Position numbers and translations under genes: made by a program
NCBI RefSeq assembly: GCF_008693005.1
Contig: NZ_VXKE01000023.1
Location: 1 to 64,000, forward strand
Source: Helicobacter canis
GTDB lineage: Bacteria; Campylobacterota; Campylobacteria; Campylobacterales; Helicobacteraceae
Direction: 5' to 3'
Length of the DNA: 64,000 nt
The notes under the pieces: model-generated
What the model was told of the DNA's origin: nothing
Seen by the model: the letters and a program-made list of their open reading frames with translations, nothing else
Database searches by the model: none
Shown: piece by piece, positions 55,589 through 64,000 of the stretch
How positions within the stretch are numbered: position 1 is the first letter of the stretch
Layout: each line of letters opens with the position of its first letter

Positions 55589-56542
55589 TTATAGTAAAAC
55601 ATCTTGTGCTAAGGCAAGGCTGCCATTTGTCATAAAGTGGAATTGATTGTGGATTGTGCCTAAAGACTCAAAGAGCTCGCGAGATAGCTCTAGCCCTACC
55701 TTTCTCTCTTCACTCTTTGGATTCTGGCTTTTATGTGCCTTTTCTAAGCGCAAGATCCAAGAATTTGGGATAAAAACTCCGGGTAATTTATCGCGTAAAA
55801 ATACTACGCTTTTATAGCTTACAACGGGGAAAAACCCTAGCACAAGCGACACCCTTGTCCCCAATATGCGATTGGCAGATTCTAGGCTATCTAGGAGGAT
55901 ATGAGCAGACTCTAGGCTATAGACAGGCTGGCTAAATAGCGCGCTAAGAGAGCAAGAGCTAGAATCTATAAACGCGCTTTTGATCTTTTTAAGCATTTTG
56001 CTTTCAATCGTCTTTGGATTGATGGCATAGGAGTTTATGACATTGCAATTATAAATGCGCTTGGGCGTGGATTTTAGCGCGCTGCCTGTAAGATCCAGCC
56101 CCGCATTTAGAGTATTGATAATGGCATTAAGCTTTGTGGAGCTATCTTCAAAGACAGCTTTAGCCTCTGTATTGCCAAGCTTAATAGGGTCGCCTGTTAG
56201 GCTTAAAAATGTGCGCAAGTTAAAGGCATTTGCCGATAGGATCTCACCACAAAGTGCGATAGAGTTTCTATCTCTCATAGAAATTGTGCAAATACAGGGC
56301 TTTTGCAAGGACTCTTGTAGGGCAATGCTACTTAGCACAGATGAAGGCTTAAAGCGCGCTAGTGGAGAATCTGTGCAGACAAAGCTATCAAAAAGTGCGC
56401 AAGACTTAAGCGCATTTAGAGACTCTTGCGCTAAGGCTTGCACGCCAACTAGTGGTGTAAGCTCAAAGCTTAGAAAGCTCTCGCCACTCTCTAGCTTGCT
56501 AAATGCTCTATCGATCTTCCTATCTAAATGCGCCCCTAGCAT
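55589..56542 (-). CDS. metF: Methylenetetrahydrofolate reductase-like protein
   Basis: The 317-residue protein has the MetF barrel with FLSFELTPLVG near the N-terminus (Glu position), FLSLTGDPIK, a VFSQPVYSL-like strand (ALFSQPVYSLES) and VSLVLGFFPVVSYKSVVFLRDKLPGVFIP. It should reduce methylene-THF to the methyl-THF that MetE needs, and it follows metE by 16 bases. The sequence is more divergent than most MetF, with several DSSS/LES insertions, so the assignment rests partly on context. Confidence 0.75.
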   Translation of the reverse strand: MLGAHLDRKIDRAFSKLESGESFLSFELTPLVGVQALAQESLNALKSCALFDSFVCTDSPLARFKPSSVLSSIALQESLQKPCICTISMRDRNSIALCGEILSANAFNLRTFLSLTGDPIKLGNTEAKAVFEDSSTKLNAIINTLNAGLDLTGSALKSTPKRIYNCNVINSYAINPKTIESKMLKKIKSAFIDSSSCSLSALFSQPVYSLESAHILLDSLESANRILGTRVSLVLGFFPVVSYKSVVFLRDKLPGVFIPNSWILRLEKAHKSQNPKSEERKVGLELSRELFESLGTIHNQFHFMTNGSLALAQDVLL

Positions 56543-56558
56543 TGGGTCTCCTTGTGTA

Positions 56559-58802
56559 TTACTGCAGTGAGCCTAGGACATTTTTTGTCGCTTTGACAAG
56601 ATTTTCTAAGCTAGGCTTGACTTCTTCCCATTTGCGCGTCTTTAGTCCGCAATCTGGATTGATCCATAGCTGCTCTTTTGGCAGGACTTCAAGCAGTGCG
56701 CGGATTTGCGCTTCTAGCTCGCTCACGCTTGGGACTCTAGGGCTATGAATGTCATACACCCCCGGACCTATCTCGTGCTTATAGCCCACTTCTTTAAAGA
56801 CTTTAAGCAGCTTATTGCCACTGCGCGCAGTTTCAATGCTAATCACATCAGCATCAAGGGCTTGTATAGTTCTAATAATGTCATTAAACTCGCTGTAACA
56901 CATATGCGTGTGGATTTGCGTGCTAGATTCTGCGTTGGCAGTGGCAATTTTGAAGCACTCTAATGCCCATCGCTCATACTCTGCGATATTTTCAGCACGC
57001 AATGGATAGCCCTCTTTAAACGCCGCCTCATCGACTTGGATAATCTTTATCCCAGCTTTTTGCAAGTCATCAATCTCATCAGCAATCCCTAGAGCGATCT
57101 GCTTACACACTAGCGCACGCGGGACATCATCACGCACAAAGCTCCAGTTTAAAATCGTAACCGGACCTGTTAGCATACCTTTTACAAGCTTTTTAGTAAG
57201 GCTTTGGGCATAGGTGATCCACTCTATCGTCATCGCTTTGGGGCGAGAGACATCGCCATAAATAATTGGGGGCTTGACACAGCGGCTGCCATAGCTCTGC
57301 ACCCACGCATTTTGGCTAAAGACAAAGCCTTTCATCTGCTCGCCAAAATACTCCACCATATCGTTGCGCTCTGGCTCTCCATGCACTAGCACATCAAGCC
57401 CGATTTCTTCTTGGAATGCAATGCACTCCTTAATATAAGCCTTGATACCCTCATCATATTGCTCCTTAGAAATCGCGCCTTTTTTATAGCCTAAACGCAG
57501 AGCGCGTATCTCTTGTGTCTGGGGGAAAGAGCCTATGGTGGTTGTAGCTAGATTAGGATAGGCGAGTGCGGATCTTTGTGCCTTTATGCGCGTGGCAAAG
57601 TCTTCATCGCGCGAAGTTTTGATACTAGAATCTAGGCGAGCTTTAAGCGCGCTATCGTGGATTTTGCTCGAGCTTTTGCGCGTGGCTATTAGAGCTTGAT
57701 TAGATTCTAGCTTGCTGCGCGCGCTATCATTAGGAGCGCGGAAGAGTGTATCTAGCGTTAGTAGCTCTTCTATTTTATCTAGTCCAAAGGAGAGCCAAGA
57801 GAGGATCTCACTATCCATTTTTGTCTCCGCACTCTTGCTATAAGGTGTATGCAAAAGTGAGCAAGAAGAAGAGATGACAATGCGCTCTTTTGGGATATGT
57901 GTGGCAATTTCTTCTAGCAAAGCAAGCTTAGATTCTAGGTCGGCTATCCAAATATTGCGCCCATCAATCACCCCAGCAAGTAGCACTTTATCACTCTTAG
58001 CTAGCTTTGCTAGAATCTGCTTATTTTTCTCCCCATAGATAAAATCAAGCCCAAGCCCATAGATTCTAGACTCTAGGAGAATCTCGCTTGCCTCATTGCT
58101 ATGCTCAAAAAATGTGCTAACCACTGCTTTAATGCCCTTATCCGCGATGGCATCATAAGTGGGCTTAATGAGATCATAAAATCGCTCATCAACCCCGCGC
58201 GTGAAAATCGGCTCGCTAAATTCTATAAGCAAGCTAGAATCTAGTCTTGCTAGCTCATCAAGTAGCGTGAAATACGCAGCTTTGATAGCACTAAAGACTT
58301 CTGCAAACTCTCCTTGTGTAATCTTGCTCAATGCAACAAAGGTAAAAATACCGATTAAAGAGATTTTAGGCTTGTAGCCTAAGGCTTTGGCTTCTTTGTA
58401 TTGATTGATAATCGCACTTGCATCAACCTTATAAATATCATTGCTACTAAGCTCTGGCACGACAAAGTGGTAGTTGGTATTAAACCACTTTGTCATCTCG
58501 CACGCTAGCCCATCTTTATGCCCCCTAGCCATAGCGAAATACCCCTCTAGCCCACTTAAATGCTGGAATCTAGCAGGCTTTGCCCCAAGTGTGTAGGCAA
58601 GATCTAGCACATTATCATAAAAGCTAAAGTCATTGACACACACATAATCTAGCTCCTTTTGCTGCGCCCAATGCTTAGCGCGCAAGTCTTTAGCGACTTT
58701 CTCTAGCTCATTTTGGCTAATCTTGCCAGCCCAAAAGCTCTCCAACGCTCTTTTTAGCTCCCTATTTTCCCCAATGCGTGGGAATCCAACAATTTGACTC
58801 AT
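56559..58802 (-). CDS. metE: Cobalamin-independent methionine synthase
   Basis: MetE transfers a methyl group from methyl-THF-glutamates to homocysteine. I chose ATG at 58802 (MSQIVGFPRIGENRELKRA), eight bases after AAGGAT. The 747-residue protein has the N-terminal barrel, the linker and the C-terminal barrel with TTIGSFPQTQEIR, HGEPERNDMVEYFGEQ, MLTGPVTILNWSF, QVDEAAFKEGYP and the zinc-ligand region HTHMCYSEFN ... NPDCGLKTRKWEE. An operator-like palindrome overlaps the expected -35 region. metF follows. Confidence 0.93.
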   Translation of the reverse strand: MSQIVGFPRIGENRELKRALESFWAGKISQNELEKVAKDLRAKHWAQQKELDYVCVNDFSFYDNVLDLAYTLGAKPARFQHLSGLEGYFAMARGHKDGLACEMTKWFNTNYHFVVPELSSNDIYKVDASAIINQYKEAKALGYKPKISLIGIFTFVALSKITQGEFAEVFSAIKAAYFTLLDELARLDSSLLIEFSEPIFTRGVDERFYDLIKPTYDAIADKGIKAVVSTFFEHSNEASEILLESRIYGLGLDFIYGEKNKQILAKLAKSDKVLLAGVIDGRNIWIADLESKLALLEEIATHIPKERIVISSSCSLLHTPYSKSAETKMDSEILSWLSFGLDKIEELLTLDTLFRAPNDSARSKLESNQALIATRKSSSKIHDSALKARLDSSIKTSRDEDFATRIKAQRSALAYPNLATTTIGSFPQTQEIRALRLGYKKGAISKEQYDEGIKAYIKECIAFQEEIGLDVLVHGEPERNDMVEYFGEQMKGFVFSQNAWVQSYGSRCVKPPIIYGDVSRPKAMTIEWITYAQSLTKKLVKGMLTGPVTILNWSFVRDDVPRALVCKQIALGIADEIDDLQKAGIKIIQVDEAAFKEGYPLRAENIAEYERWALECFKIATANAESSTQIHTHMCYSEFNDIIRTIQALDADVISIETARSGNKLLKVFKEVGYKHEIGPGVYDIHSPRVPSVSELEAQIRALLEVLPKEQLWINPDCGLKTRKWEEVKPSLENLVKATKNVLGSLQ

Positions 58803-58832
58803 AAGTATCCTTTCAAGTAGTGATGTAGTGGT

Positions 58833-58838
58833 ATTATA
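58833..58838 (-). promoter_or_regulatory. -10 box (TATAAT) of metE
   Basis: On the minus strand TATAAT lies 30 bases before the metE ATG. The palindrome at 58852-58868 starts 13 bases upstream of it. Confidence 0.6.
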
Positions 58839-58851
58839 GATATTTTTTGAT

Positions 58852-58868
58852 AAATACATATTGTGTTT
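58852..58868 (-). promoter_or_regulatory. Candidate methionine operator, site 1 (metE)
   Basis: AAATACA-TAT-TGTGTTT is a 7-3-7 inverted repeat with one mismatch. It covers the -35 region of metE and matches the sites at 58982 and 60421. Confidence 0.6.
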
Positions 58869-58981
58869 ATGAATTTTTGGCTAATTTTGCGGTGTTTTTT
58901 GGCTGTGGGGTGGGTGCTTATGCAAAGATTCTCGCAAGCAAGGGGCTTGGCGACCATTATACAAACGATACAAAAAGTAAC

Positions 58982-58998
58982 AAACACATATTGTGTTT
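58982..58998. promoter_or_regulatory. Candidate methionine operator, site 2 (upstream of metE)
   Basis: AAACACA-TAT-TGTGTTT is a perfect 7-3-7 inverted repeat, 130 bases upstream of site 1 (12-13 helical turns). The bases after it (ATAAATTTATCTAAT) also resemble those after site 1. Confidence 0.6.
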
Positions 58999-59169
58999 AT
59001 AAATTTATCTAATTTATATGCAGCGATAAATGCGCTCCACAGCTAAATACTAAATGAAGCGGATATTGATTTGCGGATATTGATTTGATAGTGTAAAACT
59101 CTATGAAGTAAGTAATATCCCTTAAGGAGTCAGGATCATAGTGGGGCACAAGCAAGGCAAAGATAGAAG

Positions 59170-59203
59170 TAAGCCCAAGCTCCAAGTAAAGGAGCTAGGC
59201 TTA
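59170..59203 (-). terminator. Hairpin just after metK
   Basis: TAAGCCCAAGCTCC (59170-59183) pairs with GGAGCTAGGCTTA (59191-59203), one bulge, loop of seven. It begins 4 bases after the metK stop. There is no clear T-run. Confidence 0.5.
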
Positions 59204-59207
59204 TGGC

Positions 59208-60368
59208 TTATTTCACCCCACAAAACTCTTTAATCGCCTCAACCTTATCCGTTCTCTCCCAAGAAAATTCCGGTAACTCTCGTCCAAAGTGTCCATACGC
59301 TGCTGTTTTGCGATAAATAGGGCGAAGCAGGTCAAGTGATTCTATAATGCCTTTAGGTGTAAGTCTAAAGACTTTTTTCACACACTCTGTCAGCACAGAA
59401 TCTTCCACCTTGCCCGTGCCTTGCGTATCTACAAGGATTGATACAGGCTCTACCACGCCAATCGCATAGGCTACTTGCACCACTGCCTTATCACACACGC
59501 CACTTGCGACAAGATTTTTTGCCACATACCGTGCTGCATATGCCGCACTTCTATCCACTTTGCTAGGGTCTTTCCCGCTAAATGCCCCGCCTCCGTGCGG
59601 ACAGCTCCCGCCATAAGTATCCACGATGATTTTTCGTCCGGTTAGCCCCGCATCGCCTTGTGGTCCGCCGATGACAAATTTGCCTGTGGGATTGACAAAA
59701 TAGCGGATATTATCGTTTAAATATTCCTGCGGAATTACTTTCTGCACGATTTCTTCAATGACTGAATCTTTCAAATGGCTTTGCTGTGTCTCTGGGCTGT
59801 GCTGCGTTGAGATAACGATTGTATCAATACTTACAGGTTTGCCATCTTCATAACGCACGGTAACTTGGGACTTGCCATCTGGGCGTAAAAAGGGCAATGT
59901 GCCATCTTTGCGTTTTGCTGCTAAGCCCTCTGTAATGCGATGAGAGAGCCAAATAGGCAAGGGCATAAGAGATGGTGTCTCACGGCACGCATAGCCAAAC
60001 ATAAGCCCTTGATCTCCCGCGCCTATCTCGCCATCGGCTCTATCTACGCCTTGATTTATATCTGGGCTTTGCTCACCAATACCATTTAGCACTGCTGCAC
60101 TACGATAGTCAAAGCCATAAAGCGCGTCTGTGTAGCCAATCTCTTGCACGACTTTTCTAGCGATTTCTTGCATAGGGGCATATATACTTGTCTTTAGCTC
60201 GCCTGCGATGACGCAAAAGCCATTGCTTACAAGCGTCTCACACGCCACACGCGCATTTTTATCTCGCTCAATGATATAGTCAAGCACCGCATCACTGATT
60301 TGGTCTGCCATTTTATCTGGGTGTCCTTCAGTTACAGATTCTGAAGTGAAGAGAAATGATTTTTTCAT
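59208..60368 (-). CDS. metK: S-adenosylmethionine synthetase
   Basis: MetK makes SAM from methionine and ATP. I chose ATG at 60368 ([19 protein letters not shown]), preceded by AGGTGAG; the open frame starts 20 codons earlier with no support. ATP site [52 protein letters not shown] and [19 protein letters not shown] are present. At 386 residues it is normal. It carries the same upstream palindrome as metE. SAM also feeds CheR, IspG is independent, and the methyltransferases of the glycan cluster use it. Confidence 0.96.
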   Translation of the reverse strand: MKKSFLFTSESVTEGHPDKMADQISDAVLDYIIERDKNARVACETLVSNGFCVIAGELKTSIYAPMQEIARKVVQEIGYTDALYGFDYRSAAVLNGIGEQSPDINQGVDRADGEIGAGDQGLMFGYACRETPSLMPLPIWLSHRITEGLAAKRKDGTLPFLRPDGKSQVTVRYEDGKPVSIDTIVISTQHSPETQQSHLKDSVIEEIVQKVIPQEYLNDNIRYFVNPTGKFVIGGPQGDAGLTGRKIIVDTYGGSCPHGGGAFSGKDPSKVDRSAAYAARYVAKNLVASGVCDKAVVQVAYAIGVVEPVSILVDTQGTGKVEDSVLTECVKKVFRLTPKGIIESLDLLRPIYRKTAAYGHFGRELPEFSWERTDKVEAIKEFCGVK

Positions 60369-60402
60369 AAACTCACCTTGTGTTTGTAGATTTTGAGCGA
60401 AA

Positions 60403-60408
60403 ATGATA
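60403..60408 (-). promoter_or_regulatory. -10 box (TATCAT) of metK
   Basis: TATCAT on the minus strand lies 34 bases before the metK ATG, 12 bases downstream of the palindrome at 60421-60437. Confidence 0.45.
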
Positions 60409-60420
60409 GCAAAAATTGTT

Positions 60421-60437
60421 AAACACAATATATGTTT
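60421..60437 (-). promoter_or_regulatory. Candidate methionine operator, site 3 (metK)
   Basis: Read on the minus strand it is AAACATA-TAT-TGTGTTT, the same 17-base palindrome as at metE with one changed base. Its distance to the -10 box (12 bases) is nearly that at metE (13). Confidence 0.6.
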
Positions 60438-60512
60438 AGTGATTTTATAGCTCTTGCGCCTCTATTTTACAAAGACTTTACAAGAAGAGAATAGACTTTT
60501 ACACAGCAGGTC

Positions 60513-60518
60513 TATAAT
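60513..60518 (+). promoter_or_regulatory. -10 box (TATAAT) of the pst operon
   Basis: TATAAT lies 33 bases before the pstA ATG. No Pho-box-like direct repeat is evident. Confidence 0.55.
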
Positions 60519-60551
60519 CCTTGCTAGATTCTCCACAACCTAAGGGACACT

Positions 60552-61484
60552 ATGGCAAAAAACAATCCCGCAAAACCAGCAAACAAGCACTCCAAAGTCC
60601 AGCAAAAATCTCAAAGCAGTAGCACAAAAAGTATCGCGCAAGCCACTACTGCCACCTACAAAGACCCACTGTCTCTCGCCCTGCGTGCAAGCCTATATGT
60701 AGCCATCACCACTACAATCGCTGTGTTTGCGCTCATTGTCGGCTATATCCTTTATAGCGGCTTGCCACACTTGAATGCGAGCCTTTTTGAGTGGAAATAC
60801 ACCACAGAAAATGTCTCTATGCTCCCGGCGATTATTAACACCATTACTATCGTGCTGCTCTCTCTGCTATGCTCTGCGCCAATTGCGATTCTAGGTGCAA
60901 TCTACTTGCAAGAGTATGCAAAGCCCAATTCTTGGTTTGTAAGCACAATCAATATGGCTTCAGAGACATTGGCTGGAATCCCATCTATCGTGTATGGGCT
61001 ATTTGGGTTTATCGTGTTTGTCATTTATGTGTTTGATAATACTTTCACTATGCTAGCAGGGGCTTTCACACTAAGCATTATGGTGCTCCCACTTATCCTG
61101 CGCAACACACAAGAAGCCCTAAAATGTGTGCCAGAGACCTATAAAGAAGCGGGCTTTGGGCTTGGTGCGCCAAAGCTTGTGGTGCTGTTTCGCATTGTCC
61201 TGCCTTGTGCTGTAAGCGGTGTGCTATCAGGTGTGATTTTATCCATTGGACGCATTATTAGTGAGAGTGCCGCCTTGCTCTATACGTCAGGGAGCGTGGC
61301 ACAAGTAGCATTAAGTATGGATTCTGGGCGCACACTAAGCGTGCATTTGTATCAGCTACTTAATGAAGGGCTTTATATCAATGAGGCTGCTGCTAGCGCG
61401 GTAGTAATCTTGCTTGTCGTCATAGCACTCAACCTTCTATCAAACTTTGTCGCTAAGAAATTTAGCCCACCTATGCCAGCATAA
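60552..61484 (+). CDS. pstA: Phosphate ABC transporter permease PstA
   Basis: The 310-residue protein has a polar Ser/Lys-rich N-terminus (about 45 residues, disordered) and six membrane helices with the PstA motifs [65 protein letters not shown] and [15 protein letters not shown]. It forms the phosphate channel with PstC. Unusually it is the first gene here: pstS and pstC are not upstream, where metK points away. pstB follows. Confidence 0.9.
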   Translation: MAKNNPAKPANKHSKVQQKSQSSSTKSIAQATTATYKDPLSLALRASLYVAITTTIAVFALIVGYILYSGLPHLNASLFEWKYTTENVSMLPAIINTITIVLLSLLCSAPIAILGAIYLQEYAKPNSWFVSTINMASETLAGIPSIVYGLFGFIVFVIYVFDNTFTMLAGAFTLSIMVLPLILRNTQEALKCVPETYKEAGFGLGAPKLVVLFRIVLPCAVSGVLSGVILSIGRIISESAALLYTSGSVAQVALSMDSGRTLSVHLYQLLNEGLYINEAAASAVVILLVVIALNLLSNFVAKKFSPPMPA

Positions 61485-61509
61485 TACAAGACTACACCAA
61501 GGAGACACA

Positions 61510-62292
61510 ATGCAGCACCCTAAACCGCAAACGCCAAAATCAAAAGAGATTTTCACACTCAAAAATATGAATCTACATTATGGGGACTTCCACGCACTTA
61601 AAAATATCAATCTCGCTTTGTTAAAAAATGAAGTGAGTGCCTTTATCGGTCCAAGTGGTTGCGGTAAGTCCAGTCTCCTGCGCTGCTTAAATCGTATGAA
61701 TGATTTGGTGGCTGATTGTCAAGTGGGGGGCAAGATCTTGCTTGAGGGTAAAGATATTTACAAAGACTATAATGTCAATATCTTGCGCAAACGAGTAGGA
61801 ATGGTGTTTCAAAAGCCTAATCCTTTCCCTATGAGCGTGTATGATAATATCACCTTTGGTCCTAAAACTCACGGCATAAAGAAAAAAGCCGAGCTTGATG
61901 AGATAGTAGAGCGATGTCTAAAAAGCGCAGCCCTATGGAAAGAGCTCAAAGATCGCTTGAAAAAATCTGCCCTTGGGCTAAGTGGCGGACAGCAGCAGCG
62001 ACTATGTATTGCACGCGCTCTTGCGGTGAATCCAGAAGTGCTCCTAATGGACGAGCCCACAAGCGCACTAGACCCCATCTCTACACTAAAAATCGAAGAG
62101 CTAGTCAATGAGCTAAAACAAAAATACACCATTGTAATCGTTACTCATAATATGCAGCAAGCCGCTAGAATCTCAGATAAAACGGCGTTTTTCTTACTTG
62201 GAGAAGTGGTAGAATTTGATACAACCTATGCGATGTTTAACACCCCAAAAGACAAGCGCACAAAAGACTATATCGGCGGCAGATTTGGGTAG
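61510..62292 (+). CDS. pstB: Phosphate ABC transporter ATP-binding protein PstB
   Basis: I chose ATG at 61510, after CAAGGAGACACA. Walker [11 protein letters not shown], the Q-loop [17 protein letters not shown], signature LSGGQQQR, Walker [13 protein letters not shown] and the H-loop [13 protein letters not shown] are all typical of PstB, with the family-specific PNPFPMS. At 260 residues it is normal. A PhoB-like gene follows after 23 bases. Confidence 0.95.
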   Translation: MQHPKPQTPKSKEIFTLKNMNLHYGDFHALKNINLALLKNEVSAFIGPSGCGKSSLLRCLNRMNDLVADCQVGGKILLEGKDIYKDYNVNILRKRVGMVFQKPNPFPMSVYDNITFGPKTHGIKKKAELDEIVERCLKSAALWKELKDRLKKSALGLSGGQQQRLCIARALAVNPEVLLMDEPTSALDPISTLKIEELVNELKQKYTIVIVTHNMQQAARISDKTAFFLLGEVVEFDTTYAMFNTPKDKRTKDYIGGRFG

Positions 62293-62315
62293 AATCTAGG
62301 CAAGGAGTATTGACT

Positions 62316-62984
62316 ATGGTATATGTCCTAGAAGATGATAATAGTATTTTAGAGCTTGTGCTTTACGCGCTTGCTAGCCAAAATATCGAGGCAAAAGGCT
62401 TTGATAATGCGCTGGATTTTAATGCCAGCTTAACTCAAGAGCTGCCTACACTCATTGTTCTTGATCTAATGCTTCCTAATGAAAATGGCTTAAGTATCCT
62501 AAAACGCCTGCGAGAAAAGAGCAAGACTCGCAATATCCCCGTAATCATACTAAGCGCACTTGGCAGCGAGTATGACAAAATTAAGGGGCTTGATTTAGGA
62601 GCTGATGACTATCTATCAAAGCCTTTTAGCGCGCTGGAGCTACTAGCTAGAATCCGCGCGTTACTACGCCGATACAGCGGTGATGATTTTGGAGACTTGG
62701 TGCTAGACTCCCTATCGCTATCGCCCAAACGCCACACAATCACTATCGACAATCAAGAAATCAAAACCACATTAAAAGAATTTGAGCTGCTTGCTTGCCT
62801 ACTCAAAAACCCCGATAGAACTTTCTCTAGAGAAGAGTTGCTTGATATTGTGTGGGGCTATGAGCCTAGCGGGGAAACACGCACCGTAGATATGCACATC
62901 AACACCCTGCGAAACAAGCTTGGAAGCTTTGGGAAAAAAATTGAAACCATACGCGGTGTGGGATATAAACTAAACACACAATAG
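62316..62984 (+). CDS. phoB: OmpR/PhoB-type response regulator
   Basis: Residues 1-115 are a receiver domain with VLEDDNS (acidic pair), the phospho-acceptor in LIVLDLMLPNENG (Asp ~50), ILSALG (Thr/Ser position) and LSKPF (Lys). Residues ~125-222 are the winged helix with EFELLACLLKNPDRTFSREELLDIVWG and VDMHINTLRNKLG. I chose ATG at 62316, eight bases after AGGAG; TTG two codons upstream is too close. Its place after pstAB suggests a PhoB role in phosphate control, but no PhoR-type kinase follows in this window. Confidence 0.85.
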   Translation: MVYVLEDDNSILELVLYALASQNIEAKGFDNALDFNASLTQELPTLIVLDLMLPNENGLSILKRLREKSKTRNIPVIILSALGSEYDKIKGLDLGADDYLSKPFSALELLARIRALLRRYSGDDFGDLVLDSLSLSPKRHTITIDNQEIKTTLKEFELLACLLKNPDRTFSREELLDIVWGYEPSGETRTVDMHINTLRNKLGSFGKKIETIRGVGYKLNTQ

Positions 62985-62990
62985 CTCAAG

Positions 62991-63044
62991 TAGATTCTAG
63001 CGATAAATTGCACTTAAACCCTGACCAGCAACAGCTAGAATCTA
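62991..63044. terminator. TAGATTCTAG inverted pair between convergent genes
   Basis: Arms TAGATTCTAGC (62991-63001) and GCTAGAATCTA (63034-63044) pair over 11 bp with a 32-base loop, between phoB and the convergent chemoreceptor. The wide loop makes it a weaker terminator candidate than that after purL. Confidence 0.4.
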
Positions 63045-63086
63045 GCTTTGTATGTCGCACCACTAAAGCAAGAGAAAGGCTAGCGC

Positions 63087-64000
63087 CTAAAACTTCTTTC
63101 TATTTGCATCTTGCAAAATATCTTGTGCGATATGCTCTACACCTAGGCTAATTTCTTGCGTCTTATGTGCGGTTTGGGTGTTATGATTTGTTATCTCTTC
63201 TAGCTCAACTATGCTTTCATTGATATGCTCAATACCCTCCATTTGCACCTTAATCGACTCGCCCATATCATTGATACTTTGCACAAGCAGATTCACACTT
63301 GCCCCTATCTCGCCAAGGCTTTTTTGTGTGCGTTCAGCCAAGTTTCGCACTTCATCGGCTACGACTGCAAAACCCCGCCCGTGCTCCCCTGCCCTTGCCG
63401 CTTCAATCGCGGCATTTAACGCTAAAAGATTAGTTTGATCAGCAATCTCTGCGATAAATCCTAGAATCTTTTTAATATCATCGCCTTGCTGCACCACTTC
63501 TTGCGCCTTACTATCAACACCCTGCATAGATTCTGTAATTTCCCTTACCGCATTTGCCGTCTCTTCTAGCGACTTGCTTTGCTTCTGTGTGCTTTCACTC
63601 ATCGCCATTACAGAATCTTCTAGCTCTTTTGCCTTAAGATTTAGCGATTTTGCAAAATCAAGGCTGGTAAAAAGCATTTTGCGTATCTCTTCGCCCAAAT
63701 GCCCCACACCTTCATTCATCGCTTGAAGTTCGCCTTGCAGATTCTGTGCTGACCTACTCTCTTGCTTTTGGAAGTCATTATCGGCATATCGCTTCAAAAT
63801 CACAAGCACACGCGAGACATTCTCATCAAGGGAAGTTAGCATTTCATTAAACAGCACGCCAAGTTGGGTTAGCTGCGGATTATTCGCATTTGTCTGTATC
63901 TGCAAATGCAAATGCCCCTGCTTGATACTCTCAACCGCTTGGAAAAATTCCTGCAAACTCTTTGTATCTTTCAAAAGATTATGCTGGATTGTCTCTACAT
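63087..64000 (-). CDS. Methyl-accepting chemotaxis protein, C-terminal part (right edge)
   Basis: The frame is open to the window edge, so the N-terminus and any sensing domain are missing. The visible ~304 residues are the cytoplasmic half: a HAMP-like helix pair, then the signalling hairpin with the tip [20 protein letters not shown] and the ending DANRKKF. It is less alike to the other two receptors than they are to each other, and it lacks their downstream hairpin element. No tether pentapeptide. Confidence 0.88.
   Translation of the reverse strand, partial: VETIQHNLLKDTKSLQEFFQAVESIKQGHLHLQIQTNANNPQLTQLGVLFNEMLTSLDENVSRVLVILKRYADNDFQKQESRSAQNLQGELQAMNEGVGHLGEEIRKMLFTSLDFAKSLNLKAKELEDSVMAMSESTQKQSKSLEETANAVREITESMQGVDSKAQEVVQQGDDIKKILGFIAEIADQTNLLALNAAIEAARAGEHGRGFAVVADEVRNLAERTQKSLGEIGASVNLLVQSINDMGESIKVQMEGIEHINESIVELEEITNHNTQTAHKTQEISLGVEHIAQDILQDANRKKF

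Larger units (their letters stand above)
58803..59207. other. 405-base gap between metK and metE with two palindromes
   Basis: No gene. On the minus strand it holds the metE promoter and operator near 58833-58868, a second full palindrome at 58982-58998, an AT-rich stretch, a 14-base direct tandem repeat GCGGATATTGATTT (59059-59072, 59073-59086) and the metK terminator-like hairpin (59170-59203). Confidence 0.7.

Noticed and set aside
59142-59234. Possible 30-codon peptide starting GTG after AAGGAG, between metK and metE.
   Set aside because: Overlaps the metK 3' end on the other strand, long ribosome-site spacing, no recognisable content.
1-64000. tRNA, rRNA, riboswitch, prophage or transposase genes.
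   Set aside because: Scanned by eye for tRNA arms, known riboswitch cores and transposase-like frames and saw none; a covariance search would be decisive.

Overview
The window looks like chromosome of a free-living, motile, flagellated Helicobacter of the enterohepatic type. The evidence is gene content and gene order shared with Helicobacter pylori: argS-tatA-gmk-polyE-nucT, murB-fliQ, cdsA-dxr, nadE-lpxK, oorDABC and pepQ-aroQ. H. pylori itself lacks purL, metE/metF and cheB/cheR, which are present here. By eye the G+C is in the mid-40s, high for the genus; a relative of H. canis is possible, but that is inference. I found no rRNA, tRNA, CRISPR array, prophage or transposase gene.

Layout. 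1-4.4 kb: surface-glycan cluster of two methyltransferases and two glycosyltransferases, three of the genes carrying poly-G tracts. 4.4-8.5 kb: murB, fliQ, an LpoB-like lipoprotein and ppsA. 8.7-11.3 kb: purL with an extra C-terminal block. 11.3-17.8 kb: phase-variable glycosyltransferase, argS, tatA, gmk and a very acidic 850-residue protein. 17.9-20 kb: nucT, cheR, cheB. 20-25 kb: bpt, two poorly known genes, a UbiA/MqnP prenyltransferase, a DUF502 protein, terC, corA. 25-31 kb: pgk, a uracil-C5-methyltransferase, a chemoreceptor, tal. 31-36 kb: outer-membrane protein, dnaJ, a broken eptA-like gene, a pseudouridine synthase. 36-43.3 kb: oorDABC, dxr, cdsA, nadE, lpxK. 43.6-49 kb: a second chemoreceptor with a C-tract, and metNIQ. 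49-56.5 kb: ispG, hypA, a coiled-coil protein, a TfoX-like protein, pepQ, aroQ, an OFF-phase DUF268 gene, a GT9 gene, metF. 56.5-64 kb: metE, metK, pstAB, a PhoB-like regulator and a third, truncated chemoreceptor.

Two themes join the genes. First, surface and behaviour switching: long G/C tracts lie in five ON-state genes for glycan assembly or chemotaxis, in one gene that is OFF as sequenced, and in one methyltransferase whose tract can fuse it to the next gene. A poly-A/T run touches one chemoreceptor promoter. Second, methionine and one-carbon metabolism: metNIQ, metE-metF and metK are close together, and metE and metK share a 17-bp palindrome at the same distance from their promoters.

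The most novel signals are not genes. (1) A short interspersed element, four copies here, has conserved ends and a nested hairpin whose arms differ between copies but always pair. Three copies follow stop codons; the fourth lies in frame inside purL and is translated. (2) A 9-10-mer, TAGATTCTAG, and its reverse complement occur many dozens of times in genes and gaps, often as inverted pairs at gene ends, and inside genes appear as D/E-S-S peptides. This resembles the distribution of DNA uptake sequences in other bacteria, but the function is untested.
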